Shown in pieces: positions 22,525 through 32,726 of a DNA stretch of 64,000 nucleotides. The stretch covers positions 248,001 through 312,000 of the forward strand of contig JADDMT010000001.1 in NCBI GenBank assembly GCA_021401465.1, in the 5' to 3' direction. The notes beneath the pieces are model-generated. The model was given only the letters and a program-made list of their open reading frames with translations. It was not told the origin of the DNA and did not search any database. This stretch comes from Teratosphaeria epicoccoides. Taxonomy: Eukaryota; Ascomycota; Dothideomycetes; Mycosphaerellales; Teratosphaeriaceae. The position numbers and the translations under genes are program-made. Within the stretch, counting starts at the first letter, position 1, and every line of letters starts with the position of its first letter.

Positions 22525-23742
22525 ATGGTGCGACCGGCGGGCGACACTGGGGCGGAGCAGGATCATGGCAGTGTCGTCAGCCAGACAAGGTCGGCGGTGC
22601 GGAAGCCCACCCCATTCCCGAAGCTGGCGCTATGGACAACCACACTCTCACCTACGAGCGTCAACAGCTTCTCTGGCGCCGTGGCAGGCGTAGCCAGCGG
22701 CATAGTCACATGTCCACTCGACGTCATCAAGACCAAGCTGCAGGCCGCTGGCTCTTTCCGGAATCCCAGTCTGTCCAAGGCAGGCCCGCCCGTGGGACAG
22801 TTGTACAGCGGATTGGTTGGCACAGCAAGCATCATTATTCGAGAAGATGGCGTACGGGGACTGTACAGAGGTCTTGGTCCAATGCTCCTTGGCTACTTGC
22901 CCACGTGGGCGGTCTACATGTCAGTCTACGACAACAGCAGAGAGTATTTCTACAATGCCGGCTACAATGAGGATGAGTCGAAGAAGCTGCTAGCAAGAGT
23001 CTATGCTTCTGTCTGTGCCGGCGCCTGCAGCACCATCGCGACCAATCCTATATGGGTCATCAAGACTCGTATGATGGCGCAAGTTTCAGGTCATGCCTCG
23101 AAATCCCCGCGGACGCCGTGGCATTACAAGAATACAGCGGACGCTGCACGCCAGATGTTCGTCAAGGAAGGCATCAAGGCATTTTACTCTGGTCTCGGTC
23201 CTGCGCTCCTCGGTTTGACCCACGTCGCGATTCAATTCCCGCTATACGAATACCTGAAATCAAGATTCACTGGCCTGGAGATGGGACAATCGCCAACCAC
23301 GTCTGGCAGCGAATTTCAGAACTTCGTCGGCATCAGCGCTGCCACATTCCTCTCCAAGATCTGCGCCACCACTGCAACCTACCCACATGAGGTTTTGCGG
23401 ACGCGATTGCAAACGCAGCAGAGGCGCACAAGTCCCGAAGGTCATGCCAACGGCGTCGCTACCAATCATCACAGCCAGAGCCTACCAAACGATGGCAAGA
23501 GGCCGATTGGCAACACAGATGGCATCGCCTACAAGCGGAATTACACCGGACTGATCCAAGCTTTCCGCGTGATCTTGAAGGAGGAAGGATGGAGGGCTTT
23601 CTACAATGGCATGGGAACGAACATGATTCGGGCGGTGCCGGCGGCGATGACGACTATGCTTACGTACGAGAGTGTCAAGGGCCTCATTGGCAAGCTGCAA
23701 GAAGAGGGCAGAGAGCTGGAGAAGGGAGGAGGCAAGGCGTGA
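22525..23742 (+). CDS. Mitochondrial NAD+-type carrier (SLC25, Yia6/Ndt-like)
   Basis: Single exon, 405 residues. Three mitochondrial-carrier repeats are visible, each with the Px[DE]xx[KR] signature: CPLDVIKTKLQ, NPIWVIKTRMM and YPHEVLRTRLQ. The distinctive blocks GLGPMLLGYLPTWAVYMSVY and LLGLTHVAIQFPLYEYLK match the Yia6/Yea6 (Ndt1/Ndt2) branch, which carries NAD+ into the matrix in exchange for nucleotides; the tryptophan in NPIW is usual in the folate/FAD/NAD+ carrier group. About 50 residues precede the first helix. A linker of about 45 residues, rich in Asn/His/Ser, sits in the third repeat between the signature and the matrix helix. The ATG at 22525 has a good context (ACCATGG). A pyrimidine-nucleotide or FAD carrier is a less likely alternative. 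Confidence 0.88.
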   Translation: MVRPAGDTGAEQDHGSVVSQTRSAVRKPTPFPKLALWTTTLSPTSVNSFSGAVAGVASGIVTCPLDVIKTKLQAAGSFRNPSLSKAGPPVGQLYSGLVGTASIIIREDGVRGLYRGLGPMLLGYLPTWAVYMSVYDNSREYFYNAGYNEDESKKLLARVYASVCAGACSTIATNPIWVIKTRMMAQVSGHASKSPRTPWHYKNTADAARQMFVKEGIKAFYSGLGPALLGLTHVAIQFPLYEYLKSRFTGLEMGQSPTTSGSEFQNFVGISAATFLSKICATTATYPHEVLRTRLQTQQRRTSPEGHANGVATNHHSQSLPNDGKRPIGNTDGIAYKRNYTGLIQAFRVILKEEGWRAFYNGMGTNMIRAVPAAMTTMLTYESVKGLIGKLQEEGRELEKGGGKA

Positions 23743-24554
23743 CTATGAACAAGGCCAGACAGTTCCGAAAGTGCTCGTCGAAGCTTCGGCGAGAACTCAG
23801 TTCAAACACAACGGCAGGAGCGCGCGACTTCGGACGGCATCGAACAATTAGGCCATCGGGATGAGTGGCAATGATGCTTCGGCTGGCAGTGTGATCGTTT
23901 TAGCATGGCGTTGAGGAGTACATGGTGCAGCGCAGTGAAGCTCGCGCAACTGACACCTGGGAATGACCTGCACGTACATCGAGATTCCAGTATCGAGACT
24001 GCTCACGTTCCTGCAGTTAGCTTGTTGTGCACACAAGAAGTGCGTATTCAATGAAACCTTAATTCATCCTTTCTCTTCCCCTCTCTCTCTCTCTTCCACC
24101 CCCCCCCCCGAATTGCAAGAGAAAGCAGCTCACGAGGGCGGCCGTTACGCGTAAGCACCAGGCGGCTGGCAGATGATTGTCGCCGTTGTGTTAGGTTGCC
24201 TGAGTGCACCAACACATTCGGAATATTGGGCGTTTACGAGAGATGTGGTCGACCGTGGCATGAGCAACCTCACAAGACGTAAAGGCACGCAGTGAGAAGG
24301 TACAGACGTGAGGCCAGCCGCAACAACGACCCGGAAAGCATCCGGCGCATCTGGGGGAGACACAGCACGGAAGTTGATAAGGTGTGCGACATGTGCAGGT
24401 GAGTCTTCACATTTTCAAGGCTGTCGACCAAGATGACGTGACCGGACTACTCAATACTCGCCGTGCACTGCTAACAGGCAGGCAAGTCATATCTGTTGAC
24501 CATTTTTCCCGGGTACCCACCAGCTCAAACCCCATCAAAACGCTCAAAAGGGCT
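23743..24554. other. Convergent intergenic spacer
   Basis: 3' regions of the carrier gene (+) and the R3H-SUZ gene (-). It contains the CT/poly-C tract at 24080-24109. No gene recognised. Confidence 0.5.
24080..24109. repeat. (CT)n and poly-C tract
   Basis: CT dinucleotides run into a nearly pure stretch of about 13 C's. It is a polypyrimidine tract in a 3' intergenic region. Confidence 0.9.
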
Positions 24555-27122
24555 CTACGACCGCAGACCATTTCCTCCCACCGGTGGCATGGAACCAAAG
24601 CTCGGCATAGCGCCAGTCGGAATTCTGGCAGAAGCAGCTGTACTGTACGACGGCTGCCGTTGCACCTGGGCAAACCGGCTGGGATCGAACGGCTCTGCTG
24701 ATGGTGGTGGCTTGGCTGGCAGCGAAGCAGGCGCGCCCCATTTCGCAATGCTACTTGGACTGTTTCCGTGTGTAGAGCCGGCGGGCGAGGGCAACGCATG
24801 GTAGCCAGTCTGCTTCTGCGAAGTCGCGCCTGGCTTCGGTGGCAACGGCACATTTGGCAATGGCTGTTGCGGGAACACAGGCTGTGGTAAAGGGTGGTTC
24901 ATTGGCTGATGATGCTGCACTTGCATCGGGACACCTCCACTTGAGTGGTGTGGCGAGCCGAATGATGATGTCTGCGACTGTGAAGAATGCTGACGTTGCA
25001 TGCTGTACCCACCACTGAAGCCGGGACTTCCCATCTGACCTTGGGGTGTGAATGGCCTGAAACCGTTGTTGATGCCTTGTTGACCTGGTATGAAGGATTG
25101 ACTATGCGGGTTGAAGTGTTTGCCCTTGTAGCTGCCTGGAATTGGGTGCTCAAGCTTACTGGGCGGTCGACCTGGAAAGGTCTGGCTGGGCAGCTGTCCG
25201 AAAGCATACGGCTGCTGTGGATCTTGGTATTGGCCGGAAGACATTGGGCGACGCTGTTGCGTGGCAAAAGGACCAGGCCCGCTGGGTGGTGAAAACGGAG
25301 CATGATAAGGCAGCTGCTGCCAGGACTGTGATGAGTTGTAGATTTGCTGGTTGTATGTGCCATCATAGCCGGTGGCCGTTTGTTGCCCAGAGGGAGTCTG
25401 AAAGCTCATGACACGCTGAAATTCGTTTGACAGATCGTAGCTTGGCGCCTGGCCTTGTTGCCACTGCTGCACACCAGCATTGGGAACGTAACCTGCCGCA
25501 CCAGTCCACGGCATGCTGCCCTCACTTTGGCTATATGCTTGAAACGCGGGTCCTGTTTGCTGAACAAAGCTTCCGGAATTGGCATTGCCACCATAGCTTG
25601 GGTCATGGTATCCGGTGTACACCATCGACGCTGAAGTGAAGCTGGTGGAACCTTGCTGGGCAGGGTAAAAGGTGTTGTAGGCAGAACGTGTGTCGAATTC
25701 GTCGCTATTCGACCGGTGCTTCTTCTTCGACTTCTTGCCAGCAGCGGAGCTTGAACGAGAAGTCTCGTTCGTCTTCGGTTCTTCGCCAGCCTCGCTTGGC
25801 TTGGCAGAACCCATGATGCGCAGCCTGACAGACTCGTAATTGGCCACGCGTTCTTCATACGACATCGGCTTCTTCGGTTTCTGGCTATCGTTGTCTGTGT
25901 CGTCGTCTGACCCTGATCTTGATGGGAGGCCAGATCCGTTGGCAATGGCAGGCGTGGAGTCGTCGCCACGTCTCAGAATTTTCATCTGCGGCGCAGAGGG
26001 AGGTGGTGTGCTGTCAGCGGTAGATGGTGTTATAATGCCGGTCAGTGATGGCGGCAGTCGGCAGTAAGGGGTCTTGAAGAGTCTGACACTCGAGTTGCTC
26101 TCGTCAACAACATGACCCAGCCTGTAGTAGTCTGCGATCTTGTGGGCAAGCATCCTTTGGTACGAATTGCATTGCGGTAAATGCAGGGATGGCTCTTTTG
26201 GATCCTTGACAAAATCGGTGACATCTTGCTCCAGCTTGAGTACCCAAATACGATTCTGAGGAACCGTCAAAGCTTCGAGTAGTTTCGGATGCGGCCCAAA
26301 ATCTGCGTTTTCTCCAACATCGCCAGGTCCCGGCACACTGCCAATGCCTAGTCCTTCTGGAGGCACGTACAGAACGCCTTGGGTTGGATTACCATTACTG
26401 CGATAGCTCTGTCCTGACAGCTCGTGCCTCGAGGGCTCCATAGACGAGATCTCGCGGAGTTGATCGCGGAAGGCGCGTACATCGCTCTCAGTATCAGCGT
26501 CCGCCGGACACAATTCTGCCGGAGAAAAAACTTCCTCGTCCTCCACAGCCTTGACGCTTGCGCTGTCATCCGGCCTCAATGACTCCTTCTCGTCCAGCGC
26601 AAACGTTGTGCCAGAGGCCACACTCTTGCCGTCAAGGCTCGGAGGCTTGGCGGACCCACTGCTGGACGAGTCCAGAGTGGCCGTGTCCTTGACTTCATCG
26701 GCAGTCGCTGGTGCAAGCAATCCGCTGCGAGCGTGCTCGCTTCGCGGACGCGGCGAAGTATCATGGACTGTATGCACATGCACTTCTGGTTGGCTTGAAC
26801 TACTTTTGAGTGCCTCTTGAGGTGATGTGGTCATCAAATTCGCAACCTTTGTGGCTCGCATGTGCGGCTCTTGTGGGCTGACTGGATTTGAGGGAGTGAC
26901 AGTCTTGTTGCCGTCTCGCGGCGCGGAAGTAATATCTTGTTTTTGAGCATTGAATGCTTTGCTGATTGATGTGGAAGGTACGCTTGGGGCTTTAAGACCA
27001 GCTGCCGCAATCTGCACTCTTCTGTCAGCGTCAAGGTCCACGTGCGGGCGCTGCGCCTCGTTGCGGCTCACCTTTGCGAAAGAGAGCTTCTCAGATGGTG
27101 CGCCTGCTTTTGATGTCGCCAT
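24555..27122 (-). CDS. R3H-SUZ domain RNA-binding protein
   Basis: Start ATG 27122, stop at 24555. A 60-bp intron is likely at 27071-27012 (gtgagc...ctgac...gtgcag); it is a multiple of three with no stop, so the unspliced frame of 855 residues also stays open. Splicing gives 835 residues and a cleaner N-terminus (LSFAKIAAAGLKAP). In the first half lies an R3H domain (LEQDVTDFVKDPKEPSLHLP then SYQRMLAHKIADYYRLGH), directly followed by a SUZ motif (PMSYEERVANYESVRLRIMG). R3H-SUZ proteins bind single-stranded RNA or DNA and are linked to mRNA fate. The long C-terminal half is Gln/Pro/Gly/Ser-rich and prion-like (repeated QQ, PQQP, GQ), as expected for RNP-granule proteins. It is divergent from a zinc-knuckle/SR-type protein, which also points to RNA biology. 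Confidence 0.88.
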   Translation of the reverse strand: MATSKAGAPSEKLSFAKVSRNEAQRPHVDLDADRRVQIAAAGLKAPSVPSTSISKAFNAQKQDITSAPRDGNKTVTPSNPVSPQEPHMRATKVANLMTTSPQEALKSSSSQPEVHVHTVHDTSPRPRSEHARSGLLAPATADEVKDTATLDSSSSGSAKPPSLDGKSVASGTTFALDEKESLRPDDSASVKAVEDEEVFSPAELCPADADTESDVRAFRDQLREISSMEPSRHELSGQSYRSNGNPTQGVLYVPPEGLGIGSVPGPGDVGENADFGPHPKLLEALTVPQNRIWVLKLEQDVTDFVKDPKEPSLHLPQCNSYQRMLAHKIADYYRLGHVVDESNSSVRLFKTPYCRLPPSLTGIITPSTADSTPPPSAPQMKILRRGDDSTPAIANGSGLPSRSGSDDDTDNDSQKPKKPMSYEERVANYESVRLRIMGSAKPSEAGEEPKTNETSRSSSAAGKKSKKKHRSNSDEFDTRSAYNTFYPAQQGSTSFTSASMVYTGYHDPSYGGNANSGSFVQQTGPAFQAYSQSEGSMPWTGAAGYVPNAGVQQWQQGQAPSYDLSNEFQRVMSFQTPSGQQTATGYDGTYNQQIYNSSQSWQQLPYHAPFSPPSGPGPFATQQRRPMSSGQYQDPQQPYAFGQLPSQTFPGRPPSKLEHPIPGSYKGKHFNPHSQSFIPGQQGINNGFRPFTPQGQMGSPGFSGGYSMQRQHSSQSQTSSFGSPHHSSGGVPMQVQHHQPMNHPLPQPVFPQQPLPNVPLPPKPGATSQKQTGYHALPSPAGSTHGNSPSSIAKWGAPASLPAKPPPSAEPFDPSRFAQVQRQPSYSTAASARIPTGAMPSFGSMPPVGGNGLRS

Positions 27123-27682
27123 GATGCCAACTGATCAGTAATCTGGTGCGAAGAGCGCTCTTACAACGCGCGAAAGGAGCGACGAAAGGAGCCCGAGAGC
27201 CGCTGTTTCCTGAGTTTGGCGAGCTCGTTGCTGCCGTACGGTGATTGTCTTGACTGAAGGTCTACCGAAAGGATCTCAGGAAACGGGCGGCTCAAGGAAA
27301 ATGGTCAACTTTGAGGCCAGGTACTTGGACATCGTGCTGTGCGCACATTGAGCCTTGTCCGTTTGCAAATGGCGATTTCGCGGTTGGTTTTTCTCAGCGG
27401 TGGAACTGTGGACCCAGTCAATGAGTCGCCCGGGGATCTGTCAGGGCCGGATTGGTGTTGAGGAGGCCGGGTAGTCTGCTGTATTGTGCGCGCAACTCGC
27501 GAGCGTTGGGTTGCGTGATGTCGTCGATGGAGAATCCAAGGAATCAGAATTGGAGGTAGGCGCGGGATCACCCGGAAGCGCACGCCTTCCGGCACCAGCT
27601 GCCCACTTGCTCGGCCCGAGAATTACTGACGTCCAAGGGGGCAGCCTTGAGCCACTATTCTACGCCGTCAGGTCTGCATATT
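27123..27682. promoter_or_regulatory. Divergent promoter, R3H-SUZ / zinc-knuckle genes
   Basis: 560 bp between two divergent starts, both probable RNA-binding proteins. No individual site is claimed. Confidence 0.45.
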
Positions 27683-28506
27683 ATGAATCGCTACAATAGC
27701 GCCGGTCGCTCGAGGGCGTCTGCGACAACACTATGTCAAAAGTGTCTCAAGAGAGGTAAGCGTCACAAAGAATGCGGTGCACATTGCCATCTGACTCTTC
27801 AACAGGTCACTACAGCTACGAATGCACTGCTTCTCAACAGGATAGACCGTACATATCTCGCCCATCAAGGACTCAGCAGCTTCTCAATCCTAAGCTTGCA
27901 CCAAAAATCTCGAATCAAGCACTTGAAGTTGGAGACGAGCAAAATGTCCTACGCAAGCGGATCCTAGAGAAGGACCGGCGAGAACGACCGTCATCGCGCT
28001 CCAAACGTGCAAGCTCTGAGTCCTCAGATTTTGACTCCGTCGCAACCATATCTACGCGCTCCTCGCGTTCTCCTTCGCTGGACAGGCAAACTCACGCAGA
28101 CAAAATCAATCGGTATTCGAGGAGGCGACAATCTGCCAGTACGAACGAGGGAACCGCCAATCAGACGAATTCTCCACGAAGATCCCGCAGTCCAAGGCGC
28201 GCAGAATCGTCACGGTCTGCGCGGCCACCTCGAAGACGTAACAGCACTCGGGAGAGCCTCGACCGGTTACGACCTTCGCCAATAAGGTCCCGCGTCGGGC
28301 GTCGCCAGGAGAGCAGAGAGAGGAACGCTGTCTCAGAGAGTGAACGCAGCACATACCGCTCAAGAAGCCCTCATGTTGCACGGCGCGACCGCTACAGGAG
28401 AGGTAGCAAGGCGATATCACCGCAAGAGCCATTCAGAAGAGATGGTAGCTTGAGCCCGTACAGCAGAAGAGTGGCTATGACGCGTGCCGCGCATGGTGAC
28501 GGCTAA
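27683..28506 (+). CDS. Zinc-knuckle protein with RS-rich tail (ZCCHC10-like)
   Basis: Two exons: 27683-27755 and 27806-28506; a 50-bp intron (gtaagc...caacag) splits the zinc knuckle. Total 774 nt, 257 residues. The N-terminus reads TTLCQKCLKRGHYSYECT, a CX2CX4HX4C knuckle of the ZCCHC10 type at about residues 18-31. The rest is a basic, Ser/Arg-rich tail with many RS/SR dipeptides (RRSRSPRRAESSRSARPPRR, RSTYRSRSPHVARRDRYRRG), as in SR-type splicing factors, and so is probably phosphorylated and nuclear. Family members bind nucleic acid; a role in splicing is inferred from the RS tail. Removing the intron is needed to complete the knuckle, which supports the model. Confidence 0.88.
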
Positions 28507-30289
28507 GGTGTGTCGCTTGTACCTTGTATATCGGATGCATGAATGCGTGAAGACAGTGGACCTCAAGTCACCCGAGTCCAGTTGCTTGGACGAGCCTGTA
28601 TAGCGTTTGTCCGCCGTCACCTGGCGACCCAGCGGTCAAACCTATAAATGCCGTCGATCTAGTATCAGCCGCATCACAAATCCACGCGACTCAAGCCTGC
28701 GCCTCAACGTATCATGCGCATTCACACTATGCGCATACTGCCGTCATTCGCGTGTCAAGAGTGTCAATCTGGTGATTCACTGGTCGGATCAGGGTTATCG
28801 TGCGCCTTCAGCTGCAGCTTTGGCCCCAGATAAATGGCACCTCGACGAAGCACGAGCAGGCGTGACTGCTGAGTAATAAGACGGCAGTACTTTTGAGCAC
28901 GGACCGTGCAGTTGCAATTTTCCAAACGGCAAGAGGTTTGTGTGACAATGCTGCACGAGCGCCTTGGCCTTGTGATAAGCACGTGGAAAAAGTTCTAGCC
29001 GAGCAGAACGATTAGAGATTCAAGGCATAGGCCCAGCGAAACCTACGTATGCAGGCTCTAAGGCCGTTGTCGCAGCATCCTCTAGCGGCCGACCCTATAT
29101 ACGGGGAGGCTGAGTCTGCACTGCTGCAGCGATCGCTTCTCACGGCCTCTAGAACGTCGGCAGTCGCGTACGCTCCTACAGCGATTCGGAGCCGAGGCCA
29201 TTATCCTAGAACAGACCCTGTTAATAAGGAGAATAAACTACTCAACAATGATATATTTGTCCTGAGCATTTCTTGGATTTTAAGCGCGATGATCAGATAC
29301 CTGCTGCACAACCTGCCCTGTTGTGGCTTTGTCGCGTGCCCGTATGTTACGTAGGGTTTGGCGTCGTAAGGTACGTAGTGACATTATTGCTACGGGTGAA
29401 GTGCAGCAACATGCACCAGGGTGTGAGTGCCGAATCTTTGATCATTGTTTCGGACTTCTTCGTTTTGCACAAGAGTTGTTTGCTCATTTCGATGGCCTCG
29501 GTGCTGCCTTCGGTACTAGTAGTCTCGCGGTGGAGCACATCATACATGGTGAGCTACTAATAAGACGGCATGTACCTTAATACTCTTGACCCATTCTCCA
29601 CCCAAGCAGCCTTATCTCGGTCTGGCTTTTCGGCGGGCGACTTCTTACGCAACCGTCGCGCTCCGAAGCTGTGTGGGTGTGGAACCGGCGGTTCGCAGAG
29701 CGTTGAGGCTCGTGCTGCAGAGCTCCATGGACAGGGCACAGCTAGCATCGAGTCTTTGAGCGCGAGACACCTTGATGATGATGATGACGATGAGGCACAT
29801 GCTTGCGCAGACGGTCCCTTGGTCGCCATGTTGGTGAAGGCTGTGATCAACTTGCCGGCCGAGCAATGTTCATTGGGTTGTAAACATTAATAATGAGTAC
29901 CGCACTTGGTAATAGTCGTTGGTGAGCCATGCCGGCAGACCAAATCTTCGAGAAACACAAGCGCTTTCCGTATCCTGCGTTGGTAGTAGTGTGGATCTTG
30001 GCTGCCGCTTGCAACCAGGGCCCATGTCGAAGAGCGCTTGGATTCTTTACCTCCACAGTCTCCACTTTGGCGATACTTTGGTGGTTGAGCCAGACGAGTG
30101 TCTTGGAACTTTCAATACCGGATTGTGCGAAACTTGGCACATCTTTTCTTTGCCCGCTAATTAAAATTTCCTACAACATGCCATGCCGTACCCATAGATA
30201 GTCAGCGCGAAATTCTTTATTCGCGAACAAGTCCCTCACCACTCCAGTCGGCTTCTGCAGCTTGATAGAAATGCAAATAGCTCGCCCTC
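28507..30289. other. Intergenic region, no gene recognised
   Basis: 1.8 kb between two + strand genes. Short open frames (60-106 codons) are scattered on both strands without a family motif or splice partner. A GATGAT run occurs at about 29773-29793. The sequence TAATAAGACGGCA appears at about 28874 and again at about 29558, too short to call a repeat family. It probably contains the SPX-gene promoter. Confidence 0.4.
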
Positions 30290-32726
30290 ATGAAGTACGG
30301 TCAGGAGCTACGACAGCGCTCGATACCCGCCTGGAGTCATCGTGGGTGTTCCTGCATTCAGCATCGTTGCACACTTTTGCGCTCTGCATGACGCTGACAT
30401 ACGAGTTCCAGATAACATCGATTATGACGAGGTCAAGCTTCTGATCAAAGAGCAGACAACCTTGGGTAAAAGCAAATCTCCGCCTGGGCCAGGATGCGGC
30501 GGAACCCAGATACAGCAATTCGAGCGCCAGCTCTTTGACATTCTTGTGGCACAGCATGACCGCATCGATCTGTTTGTCAGGAGCAAAACTGGCGAGATCC
30601 GGCGCAGGCTCGATCACTCAAGACGATTACTACGACAGCTCTGGTCGCGCAACAGCGCAAAGGCGGATCAGCGAATTCCTATCAGTCGCCTCGAACGGTA
30701 CGGCAGGCTGGAGAATGATGTTTTGAGGGCGGGAGATGAAATCAAATCGTTGGCGCGGTTTACCAGTGCTCAGCGGACTGCTTTCCGAAAATTGCTGAAG
30801 AAATACAAAAAATGGACGGGATCTACTGATGTGGAGGATCGCTTCCGATCCGAGATTCTGGAGAATCCAAAGAGTTTCACTCATGTCGACCTTGGCCCGC
30901 TTTTGGATGACTACTCGACAACGCTCCAACAGATCAGAGCGTTGTTCGAGGAAATTATAACCTTGACTAATGGCAAGCGAGCAAGCAGAGGGCCTCCTGC
31001 CGCGTCCTCAGCTGTTGCGCAGCTGCAGGCAGCGGTACAGACGGGATCCAACAACGAGTTCGATACGGCAATCGCGACAGTTCCTCTCGGAGCAGAAGGC
31101 GTCTTTGCAAGCTACTTCGTGCATCCCGAGAATATGATCGAGCTCCAAATTGTTCTGCTTCAGCACGCCCATTATTTCATGACAAGAAGCCGCTCCGATT
31201 CCATAACTCCGCCCATCTCGCCTAGACCTGGCGATGAGCCGTCGTCATCAGAGTCGGCAGACTTCTTTGCTTTGGCAGCGGATGACGCGGAGCGCTTTGC
31301 GCGAGAACAAAACAGGCTCACCGTTGACGAGCTCGAACATCGGACCGGGTCTTCCCCTCAACAAGGGAAGTTGGTCGCGCGATGGAATGCCAACGAGGAA
31401 GCGTGCGTGGCGTATAGTCTTGGCCGGGCTCGTCCGCAGCATGTGCAGATCAGGAAGAAGCATGTTCAAACCCTGTTTGTACGTGACGCCCACTTCTCAG
31501 CCAAGAAAGCCGCTGTAAGCGATGAGGCTCAGTCTGCCGTCGCGTCTCTGCGACGTGAAATTGAGAGCGAAACCTGGGTACGCCCGCTGTACTATTGGTC
31601 CAGCTTGAGGACTCGATTACTTGGCACTGGCAATGATGCAAAACGTAACACGTTGGTCACGCTTGATAGTAGCATCGTAATTCGGAAGGTCGAAGGTGAC
31701 GGCCAGGCCGGCGTAAAGCAGAAGTTCCCGTTCGCAGTGCTCATTGTTCGTCAGGAAGGCCACGATAACAACAGCCTTCTGACCGCGCTTGATCAAAGCC
31801 ATCTCGTGGAGCGTGTAATGGGCTTCTCAATGGAGTATCATGCTATCTGGCTCACTCAAAACAACACCAACATTCCAGCTCCATTCTGGCTGCCCATGCT
31901 AGACCAAGATATTCGCAAATTACCACCGCCTGCCATGGAGCGAGTCACCAGCTCAGCCAGCCGCACACCTTCTTCGAGTGGCTCAGCTAACGGCACAACG
32001 GACAACACTACGGCAGTCGAGACTTCAAAGAGCGATTCTGCCATCGAAGAGCTGGAAGCACCGACAATTCGGTCTTACAGGAAGAAGCGACGACGTGCCT
32101 ATCCTCAGCAACCGCCGCAGGGAGAACAGCAACGACGCTATTGGTCCGAGTATGATCATCCTGATGACGGAACTGAGAATAGCGATGCATTCGTGATATA
32201 TGTTAATCCGAACGCGAAGTCGCCATTCGAAGCATTCTTTGAGAAGCTCTCCAATCTATTTTCACGGCGGACCCCAGAGAAGGACGCGCTTCTGCACGAG
32301 CCACATACGCCACGGGACGACGTGTCCTCTTCCGATGGGGAGGGCGGCTCAACACCAGTCCGCAGGTCGTACGGCGCAATTGATCAACACACTCCGAGCT
32401 CGGCTGCCAACTACCTGGACACTCAGCTATCCAGCGCTCAAAGGATCACAGTCATGTCGCAACCCGTGGGTATCTGCTTTGCGGCATCTCTGGCTATCCT
32501 GGTCATTGCGTGCATTCTTGCATCGACTGGCCAGCGCAAGTTCGCACGAGAGGTCGACTTTGGTGTCATTTTCGCGACGGCTAGCAGTCTGCTGTTCTCA
32601 ATGATCGGATTTGCATCCCTAATTCGGACACAGCGAGCGACTGCGCTTGCTTTGACCATGGGCGTCCTGGTCCTGGCTGTCGATGTTGTTGGCGCTGGTG
32701 GACTCCTGGCGTGGATGCTGGGTTAG
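30290..32726 (+). CDS. SPX-domain vacuolar protein, Vtc5-like
   Basis: Two exons: 30290-30341 and 30412-32726; 70-bp intron (gtgggt...gttccag). Total 2367 nt, 788 residues. The first exon gives the SPX start MKYGQELRQRSIPAWSH, continuing HNIDYDEVKLLIKEQTT; the last SPX helix is TAFRKLLKKYKKWTG, with the Lys cluster that binds inositol pyrophosphates. The middle part is VTC-like (LVARWNANEEACVAYSLGRA; IRKVEGDGQAGVKQKFPFAV). A disordered, acidic/Ser-rich linker follows. Three membrane helices end the protein (VGICFAASLAILVIACILAS; VIFATASSLLFSMIGFASLI; TMGVLVLAVDVVGAGGLLAW). This order fits Vtc5, the SPX protein that stimulates the vacuolar polyphosphate polymerase complex. I see no clear polymerase signature. 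Vtc2/Vtc3-type assignment is an alternative. Confidence 0.85.

Noticed and set aside
28870..29570. Repeated TAATAAGACGGCA suggesting terminal repeats of a transposon
   Set aside because: Only 13 bp match, no coding sequence lies between, and there are no target-site duplications. Probably chance.
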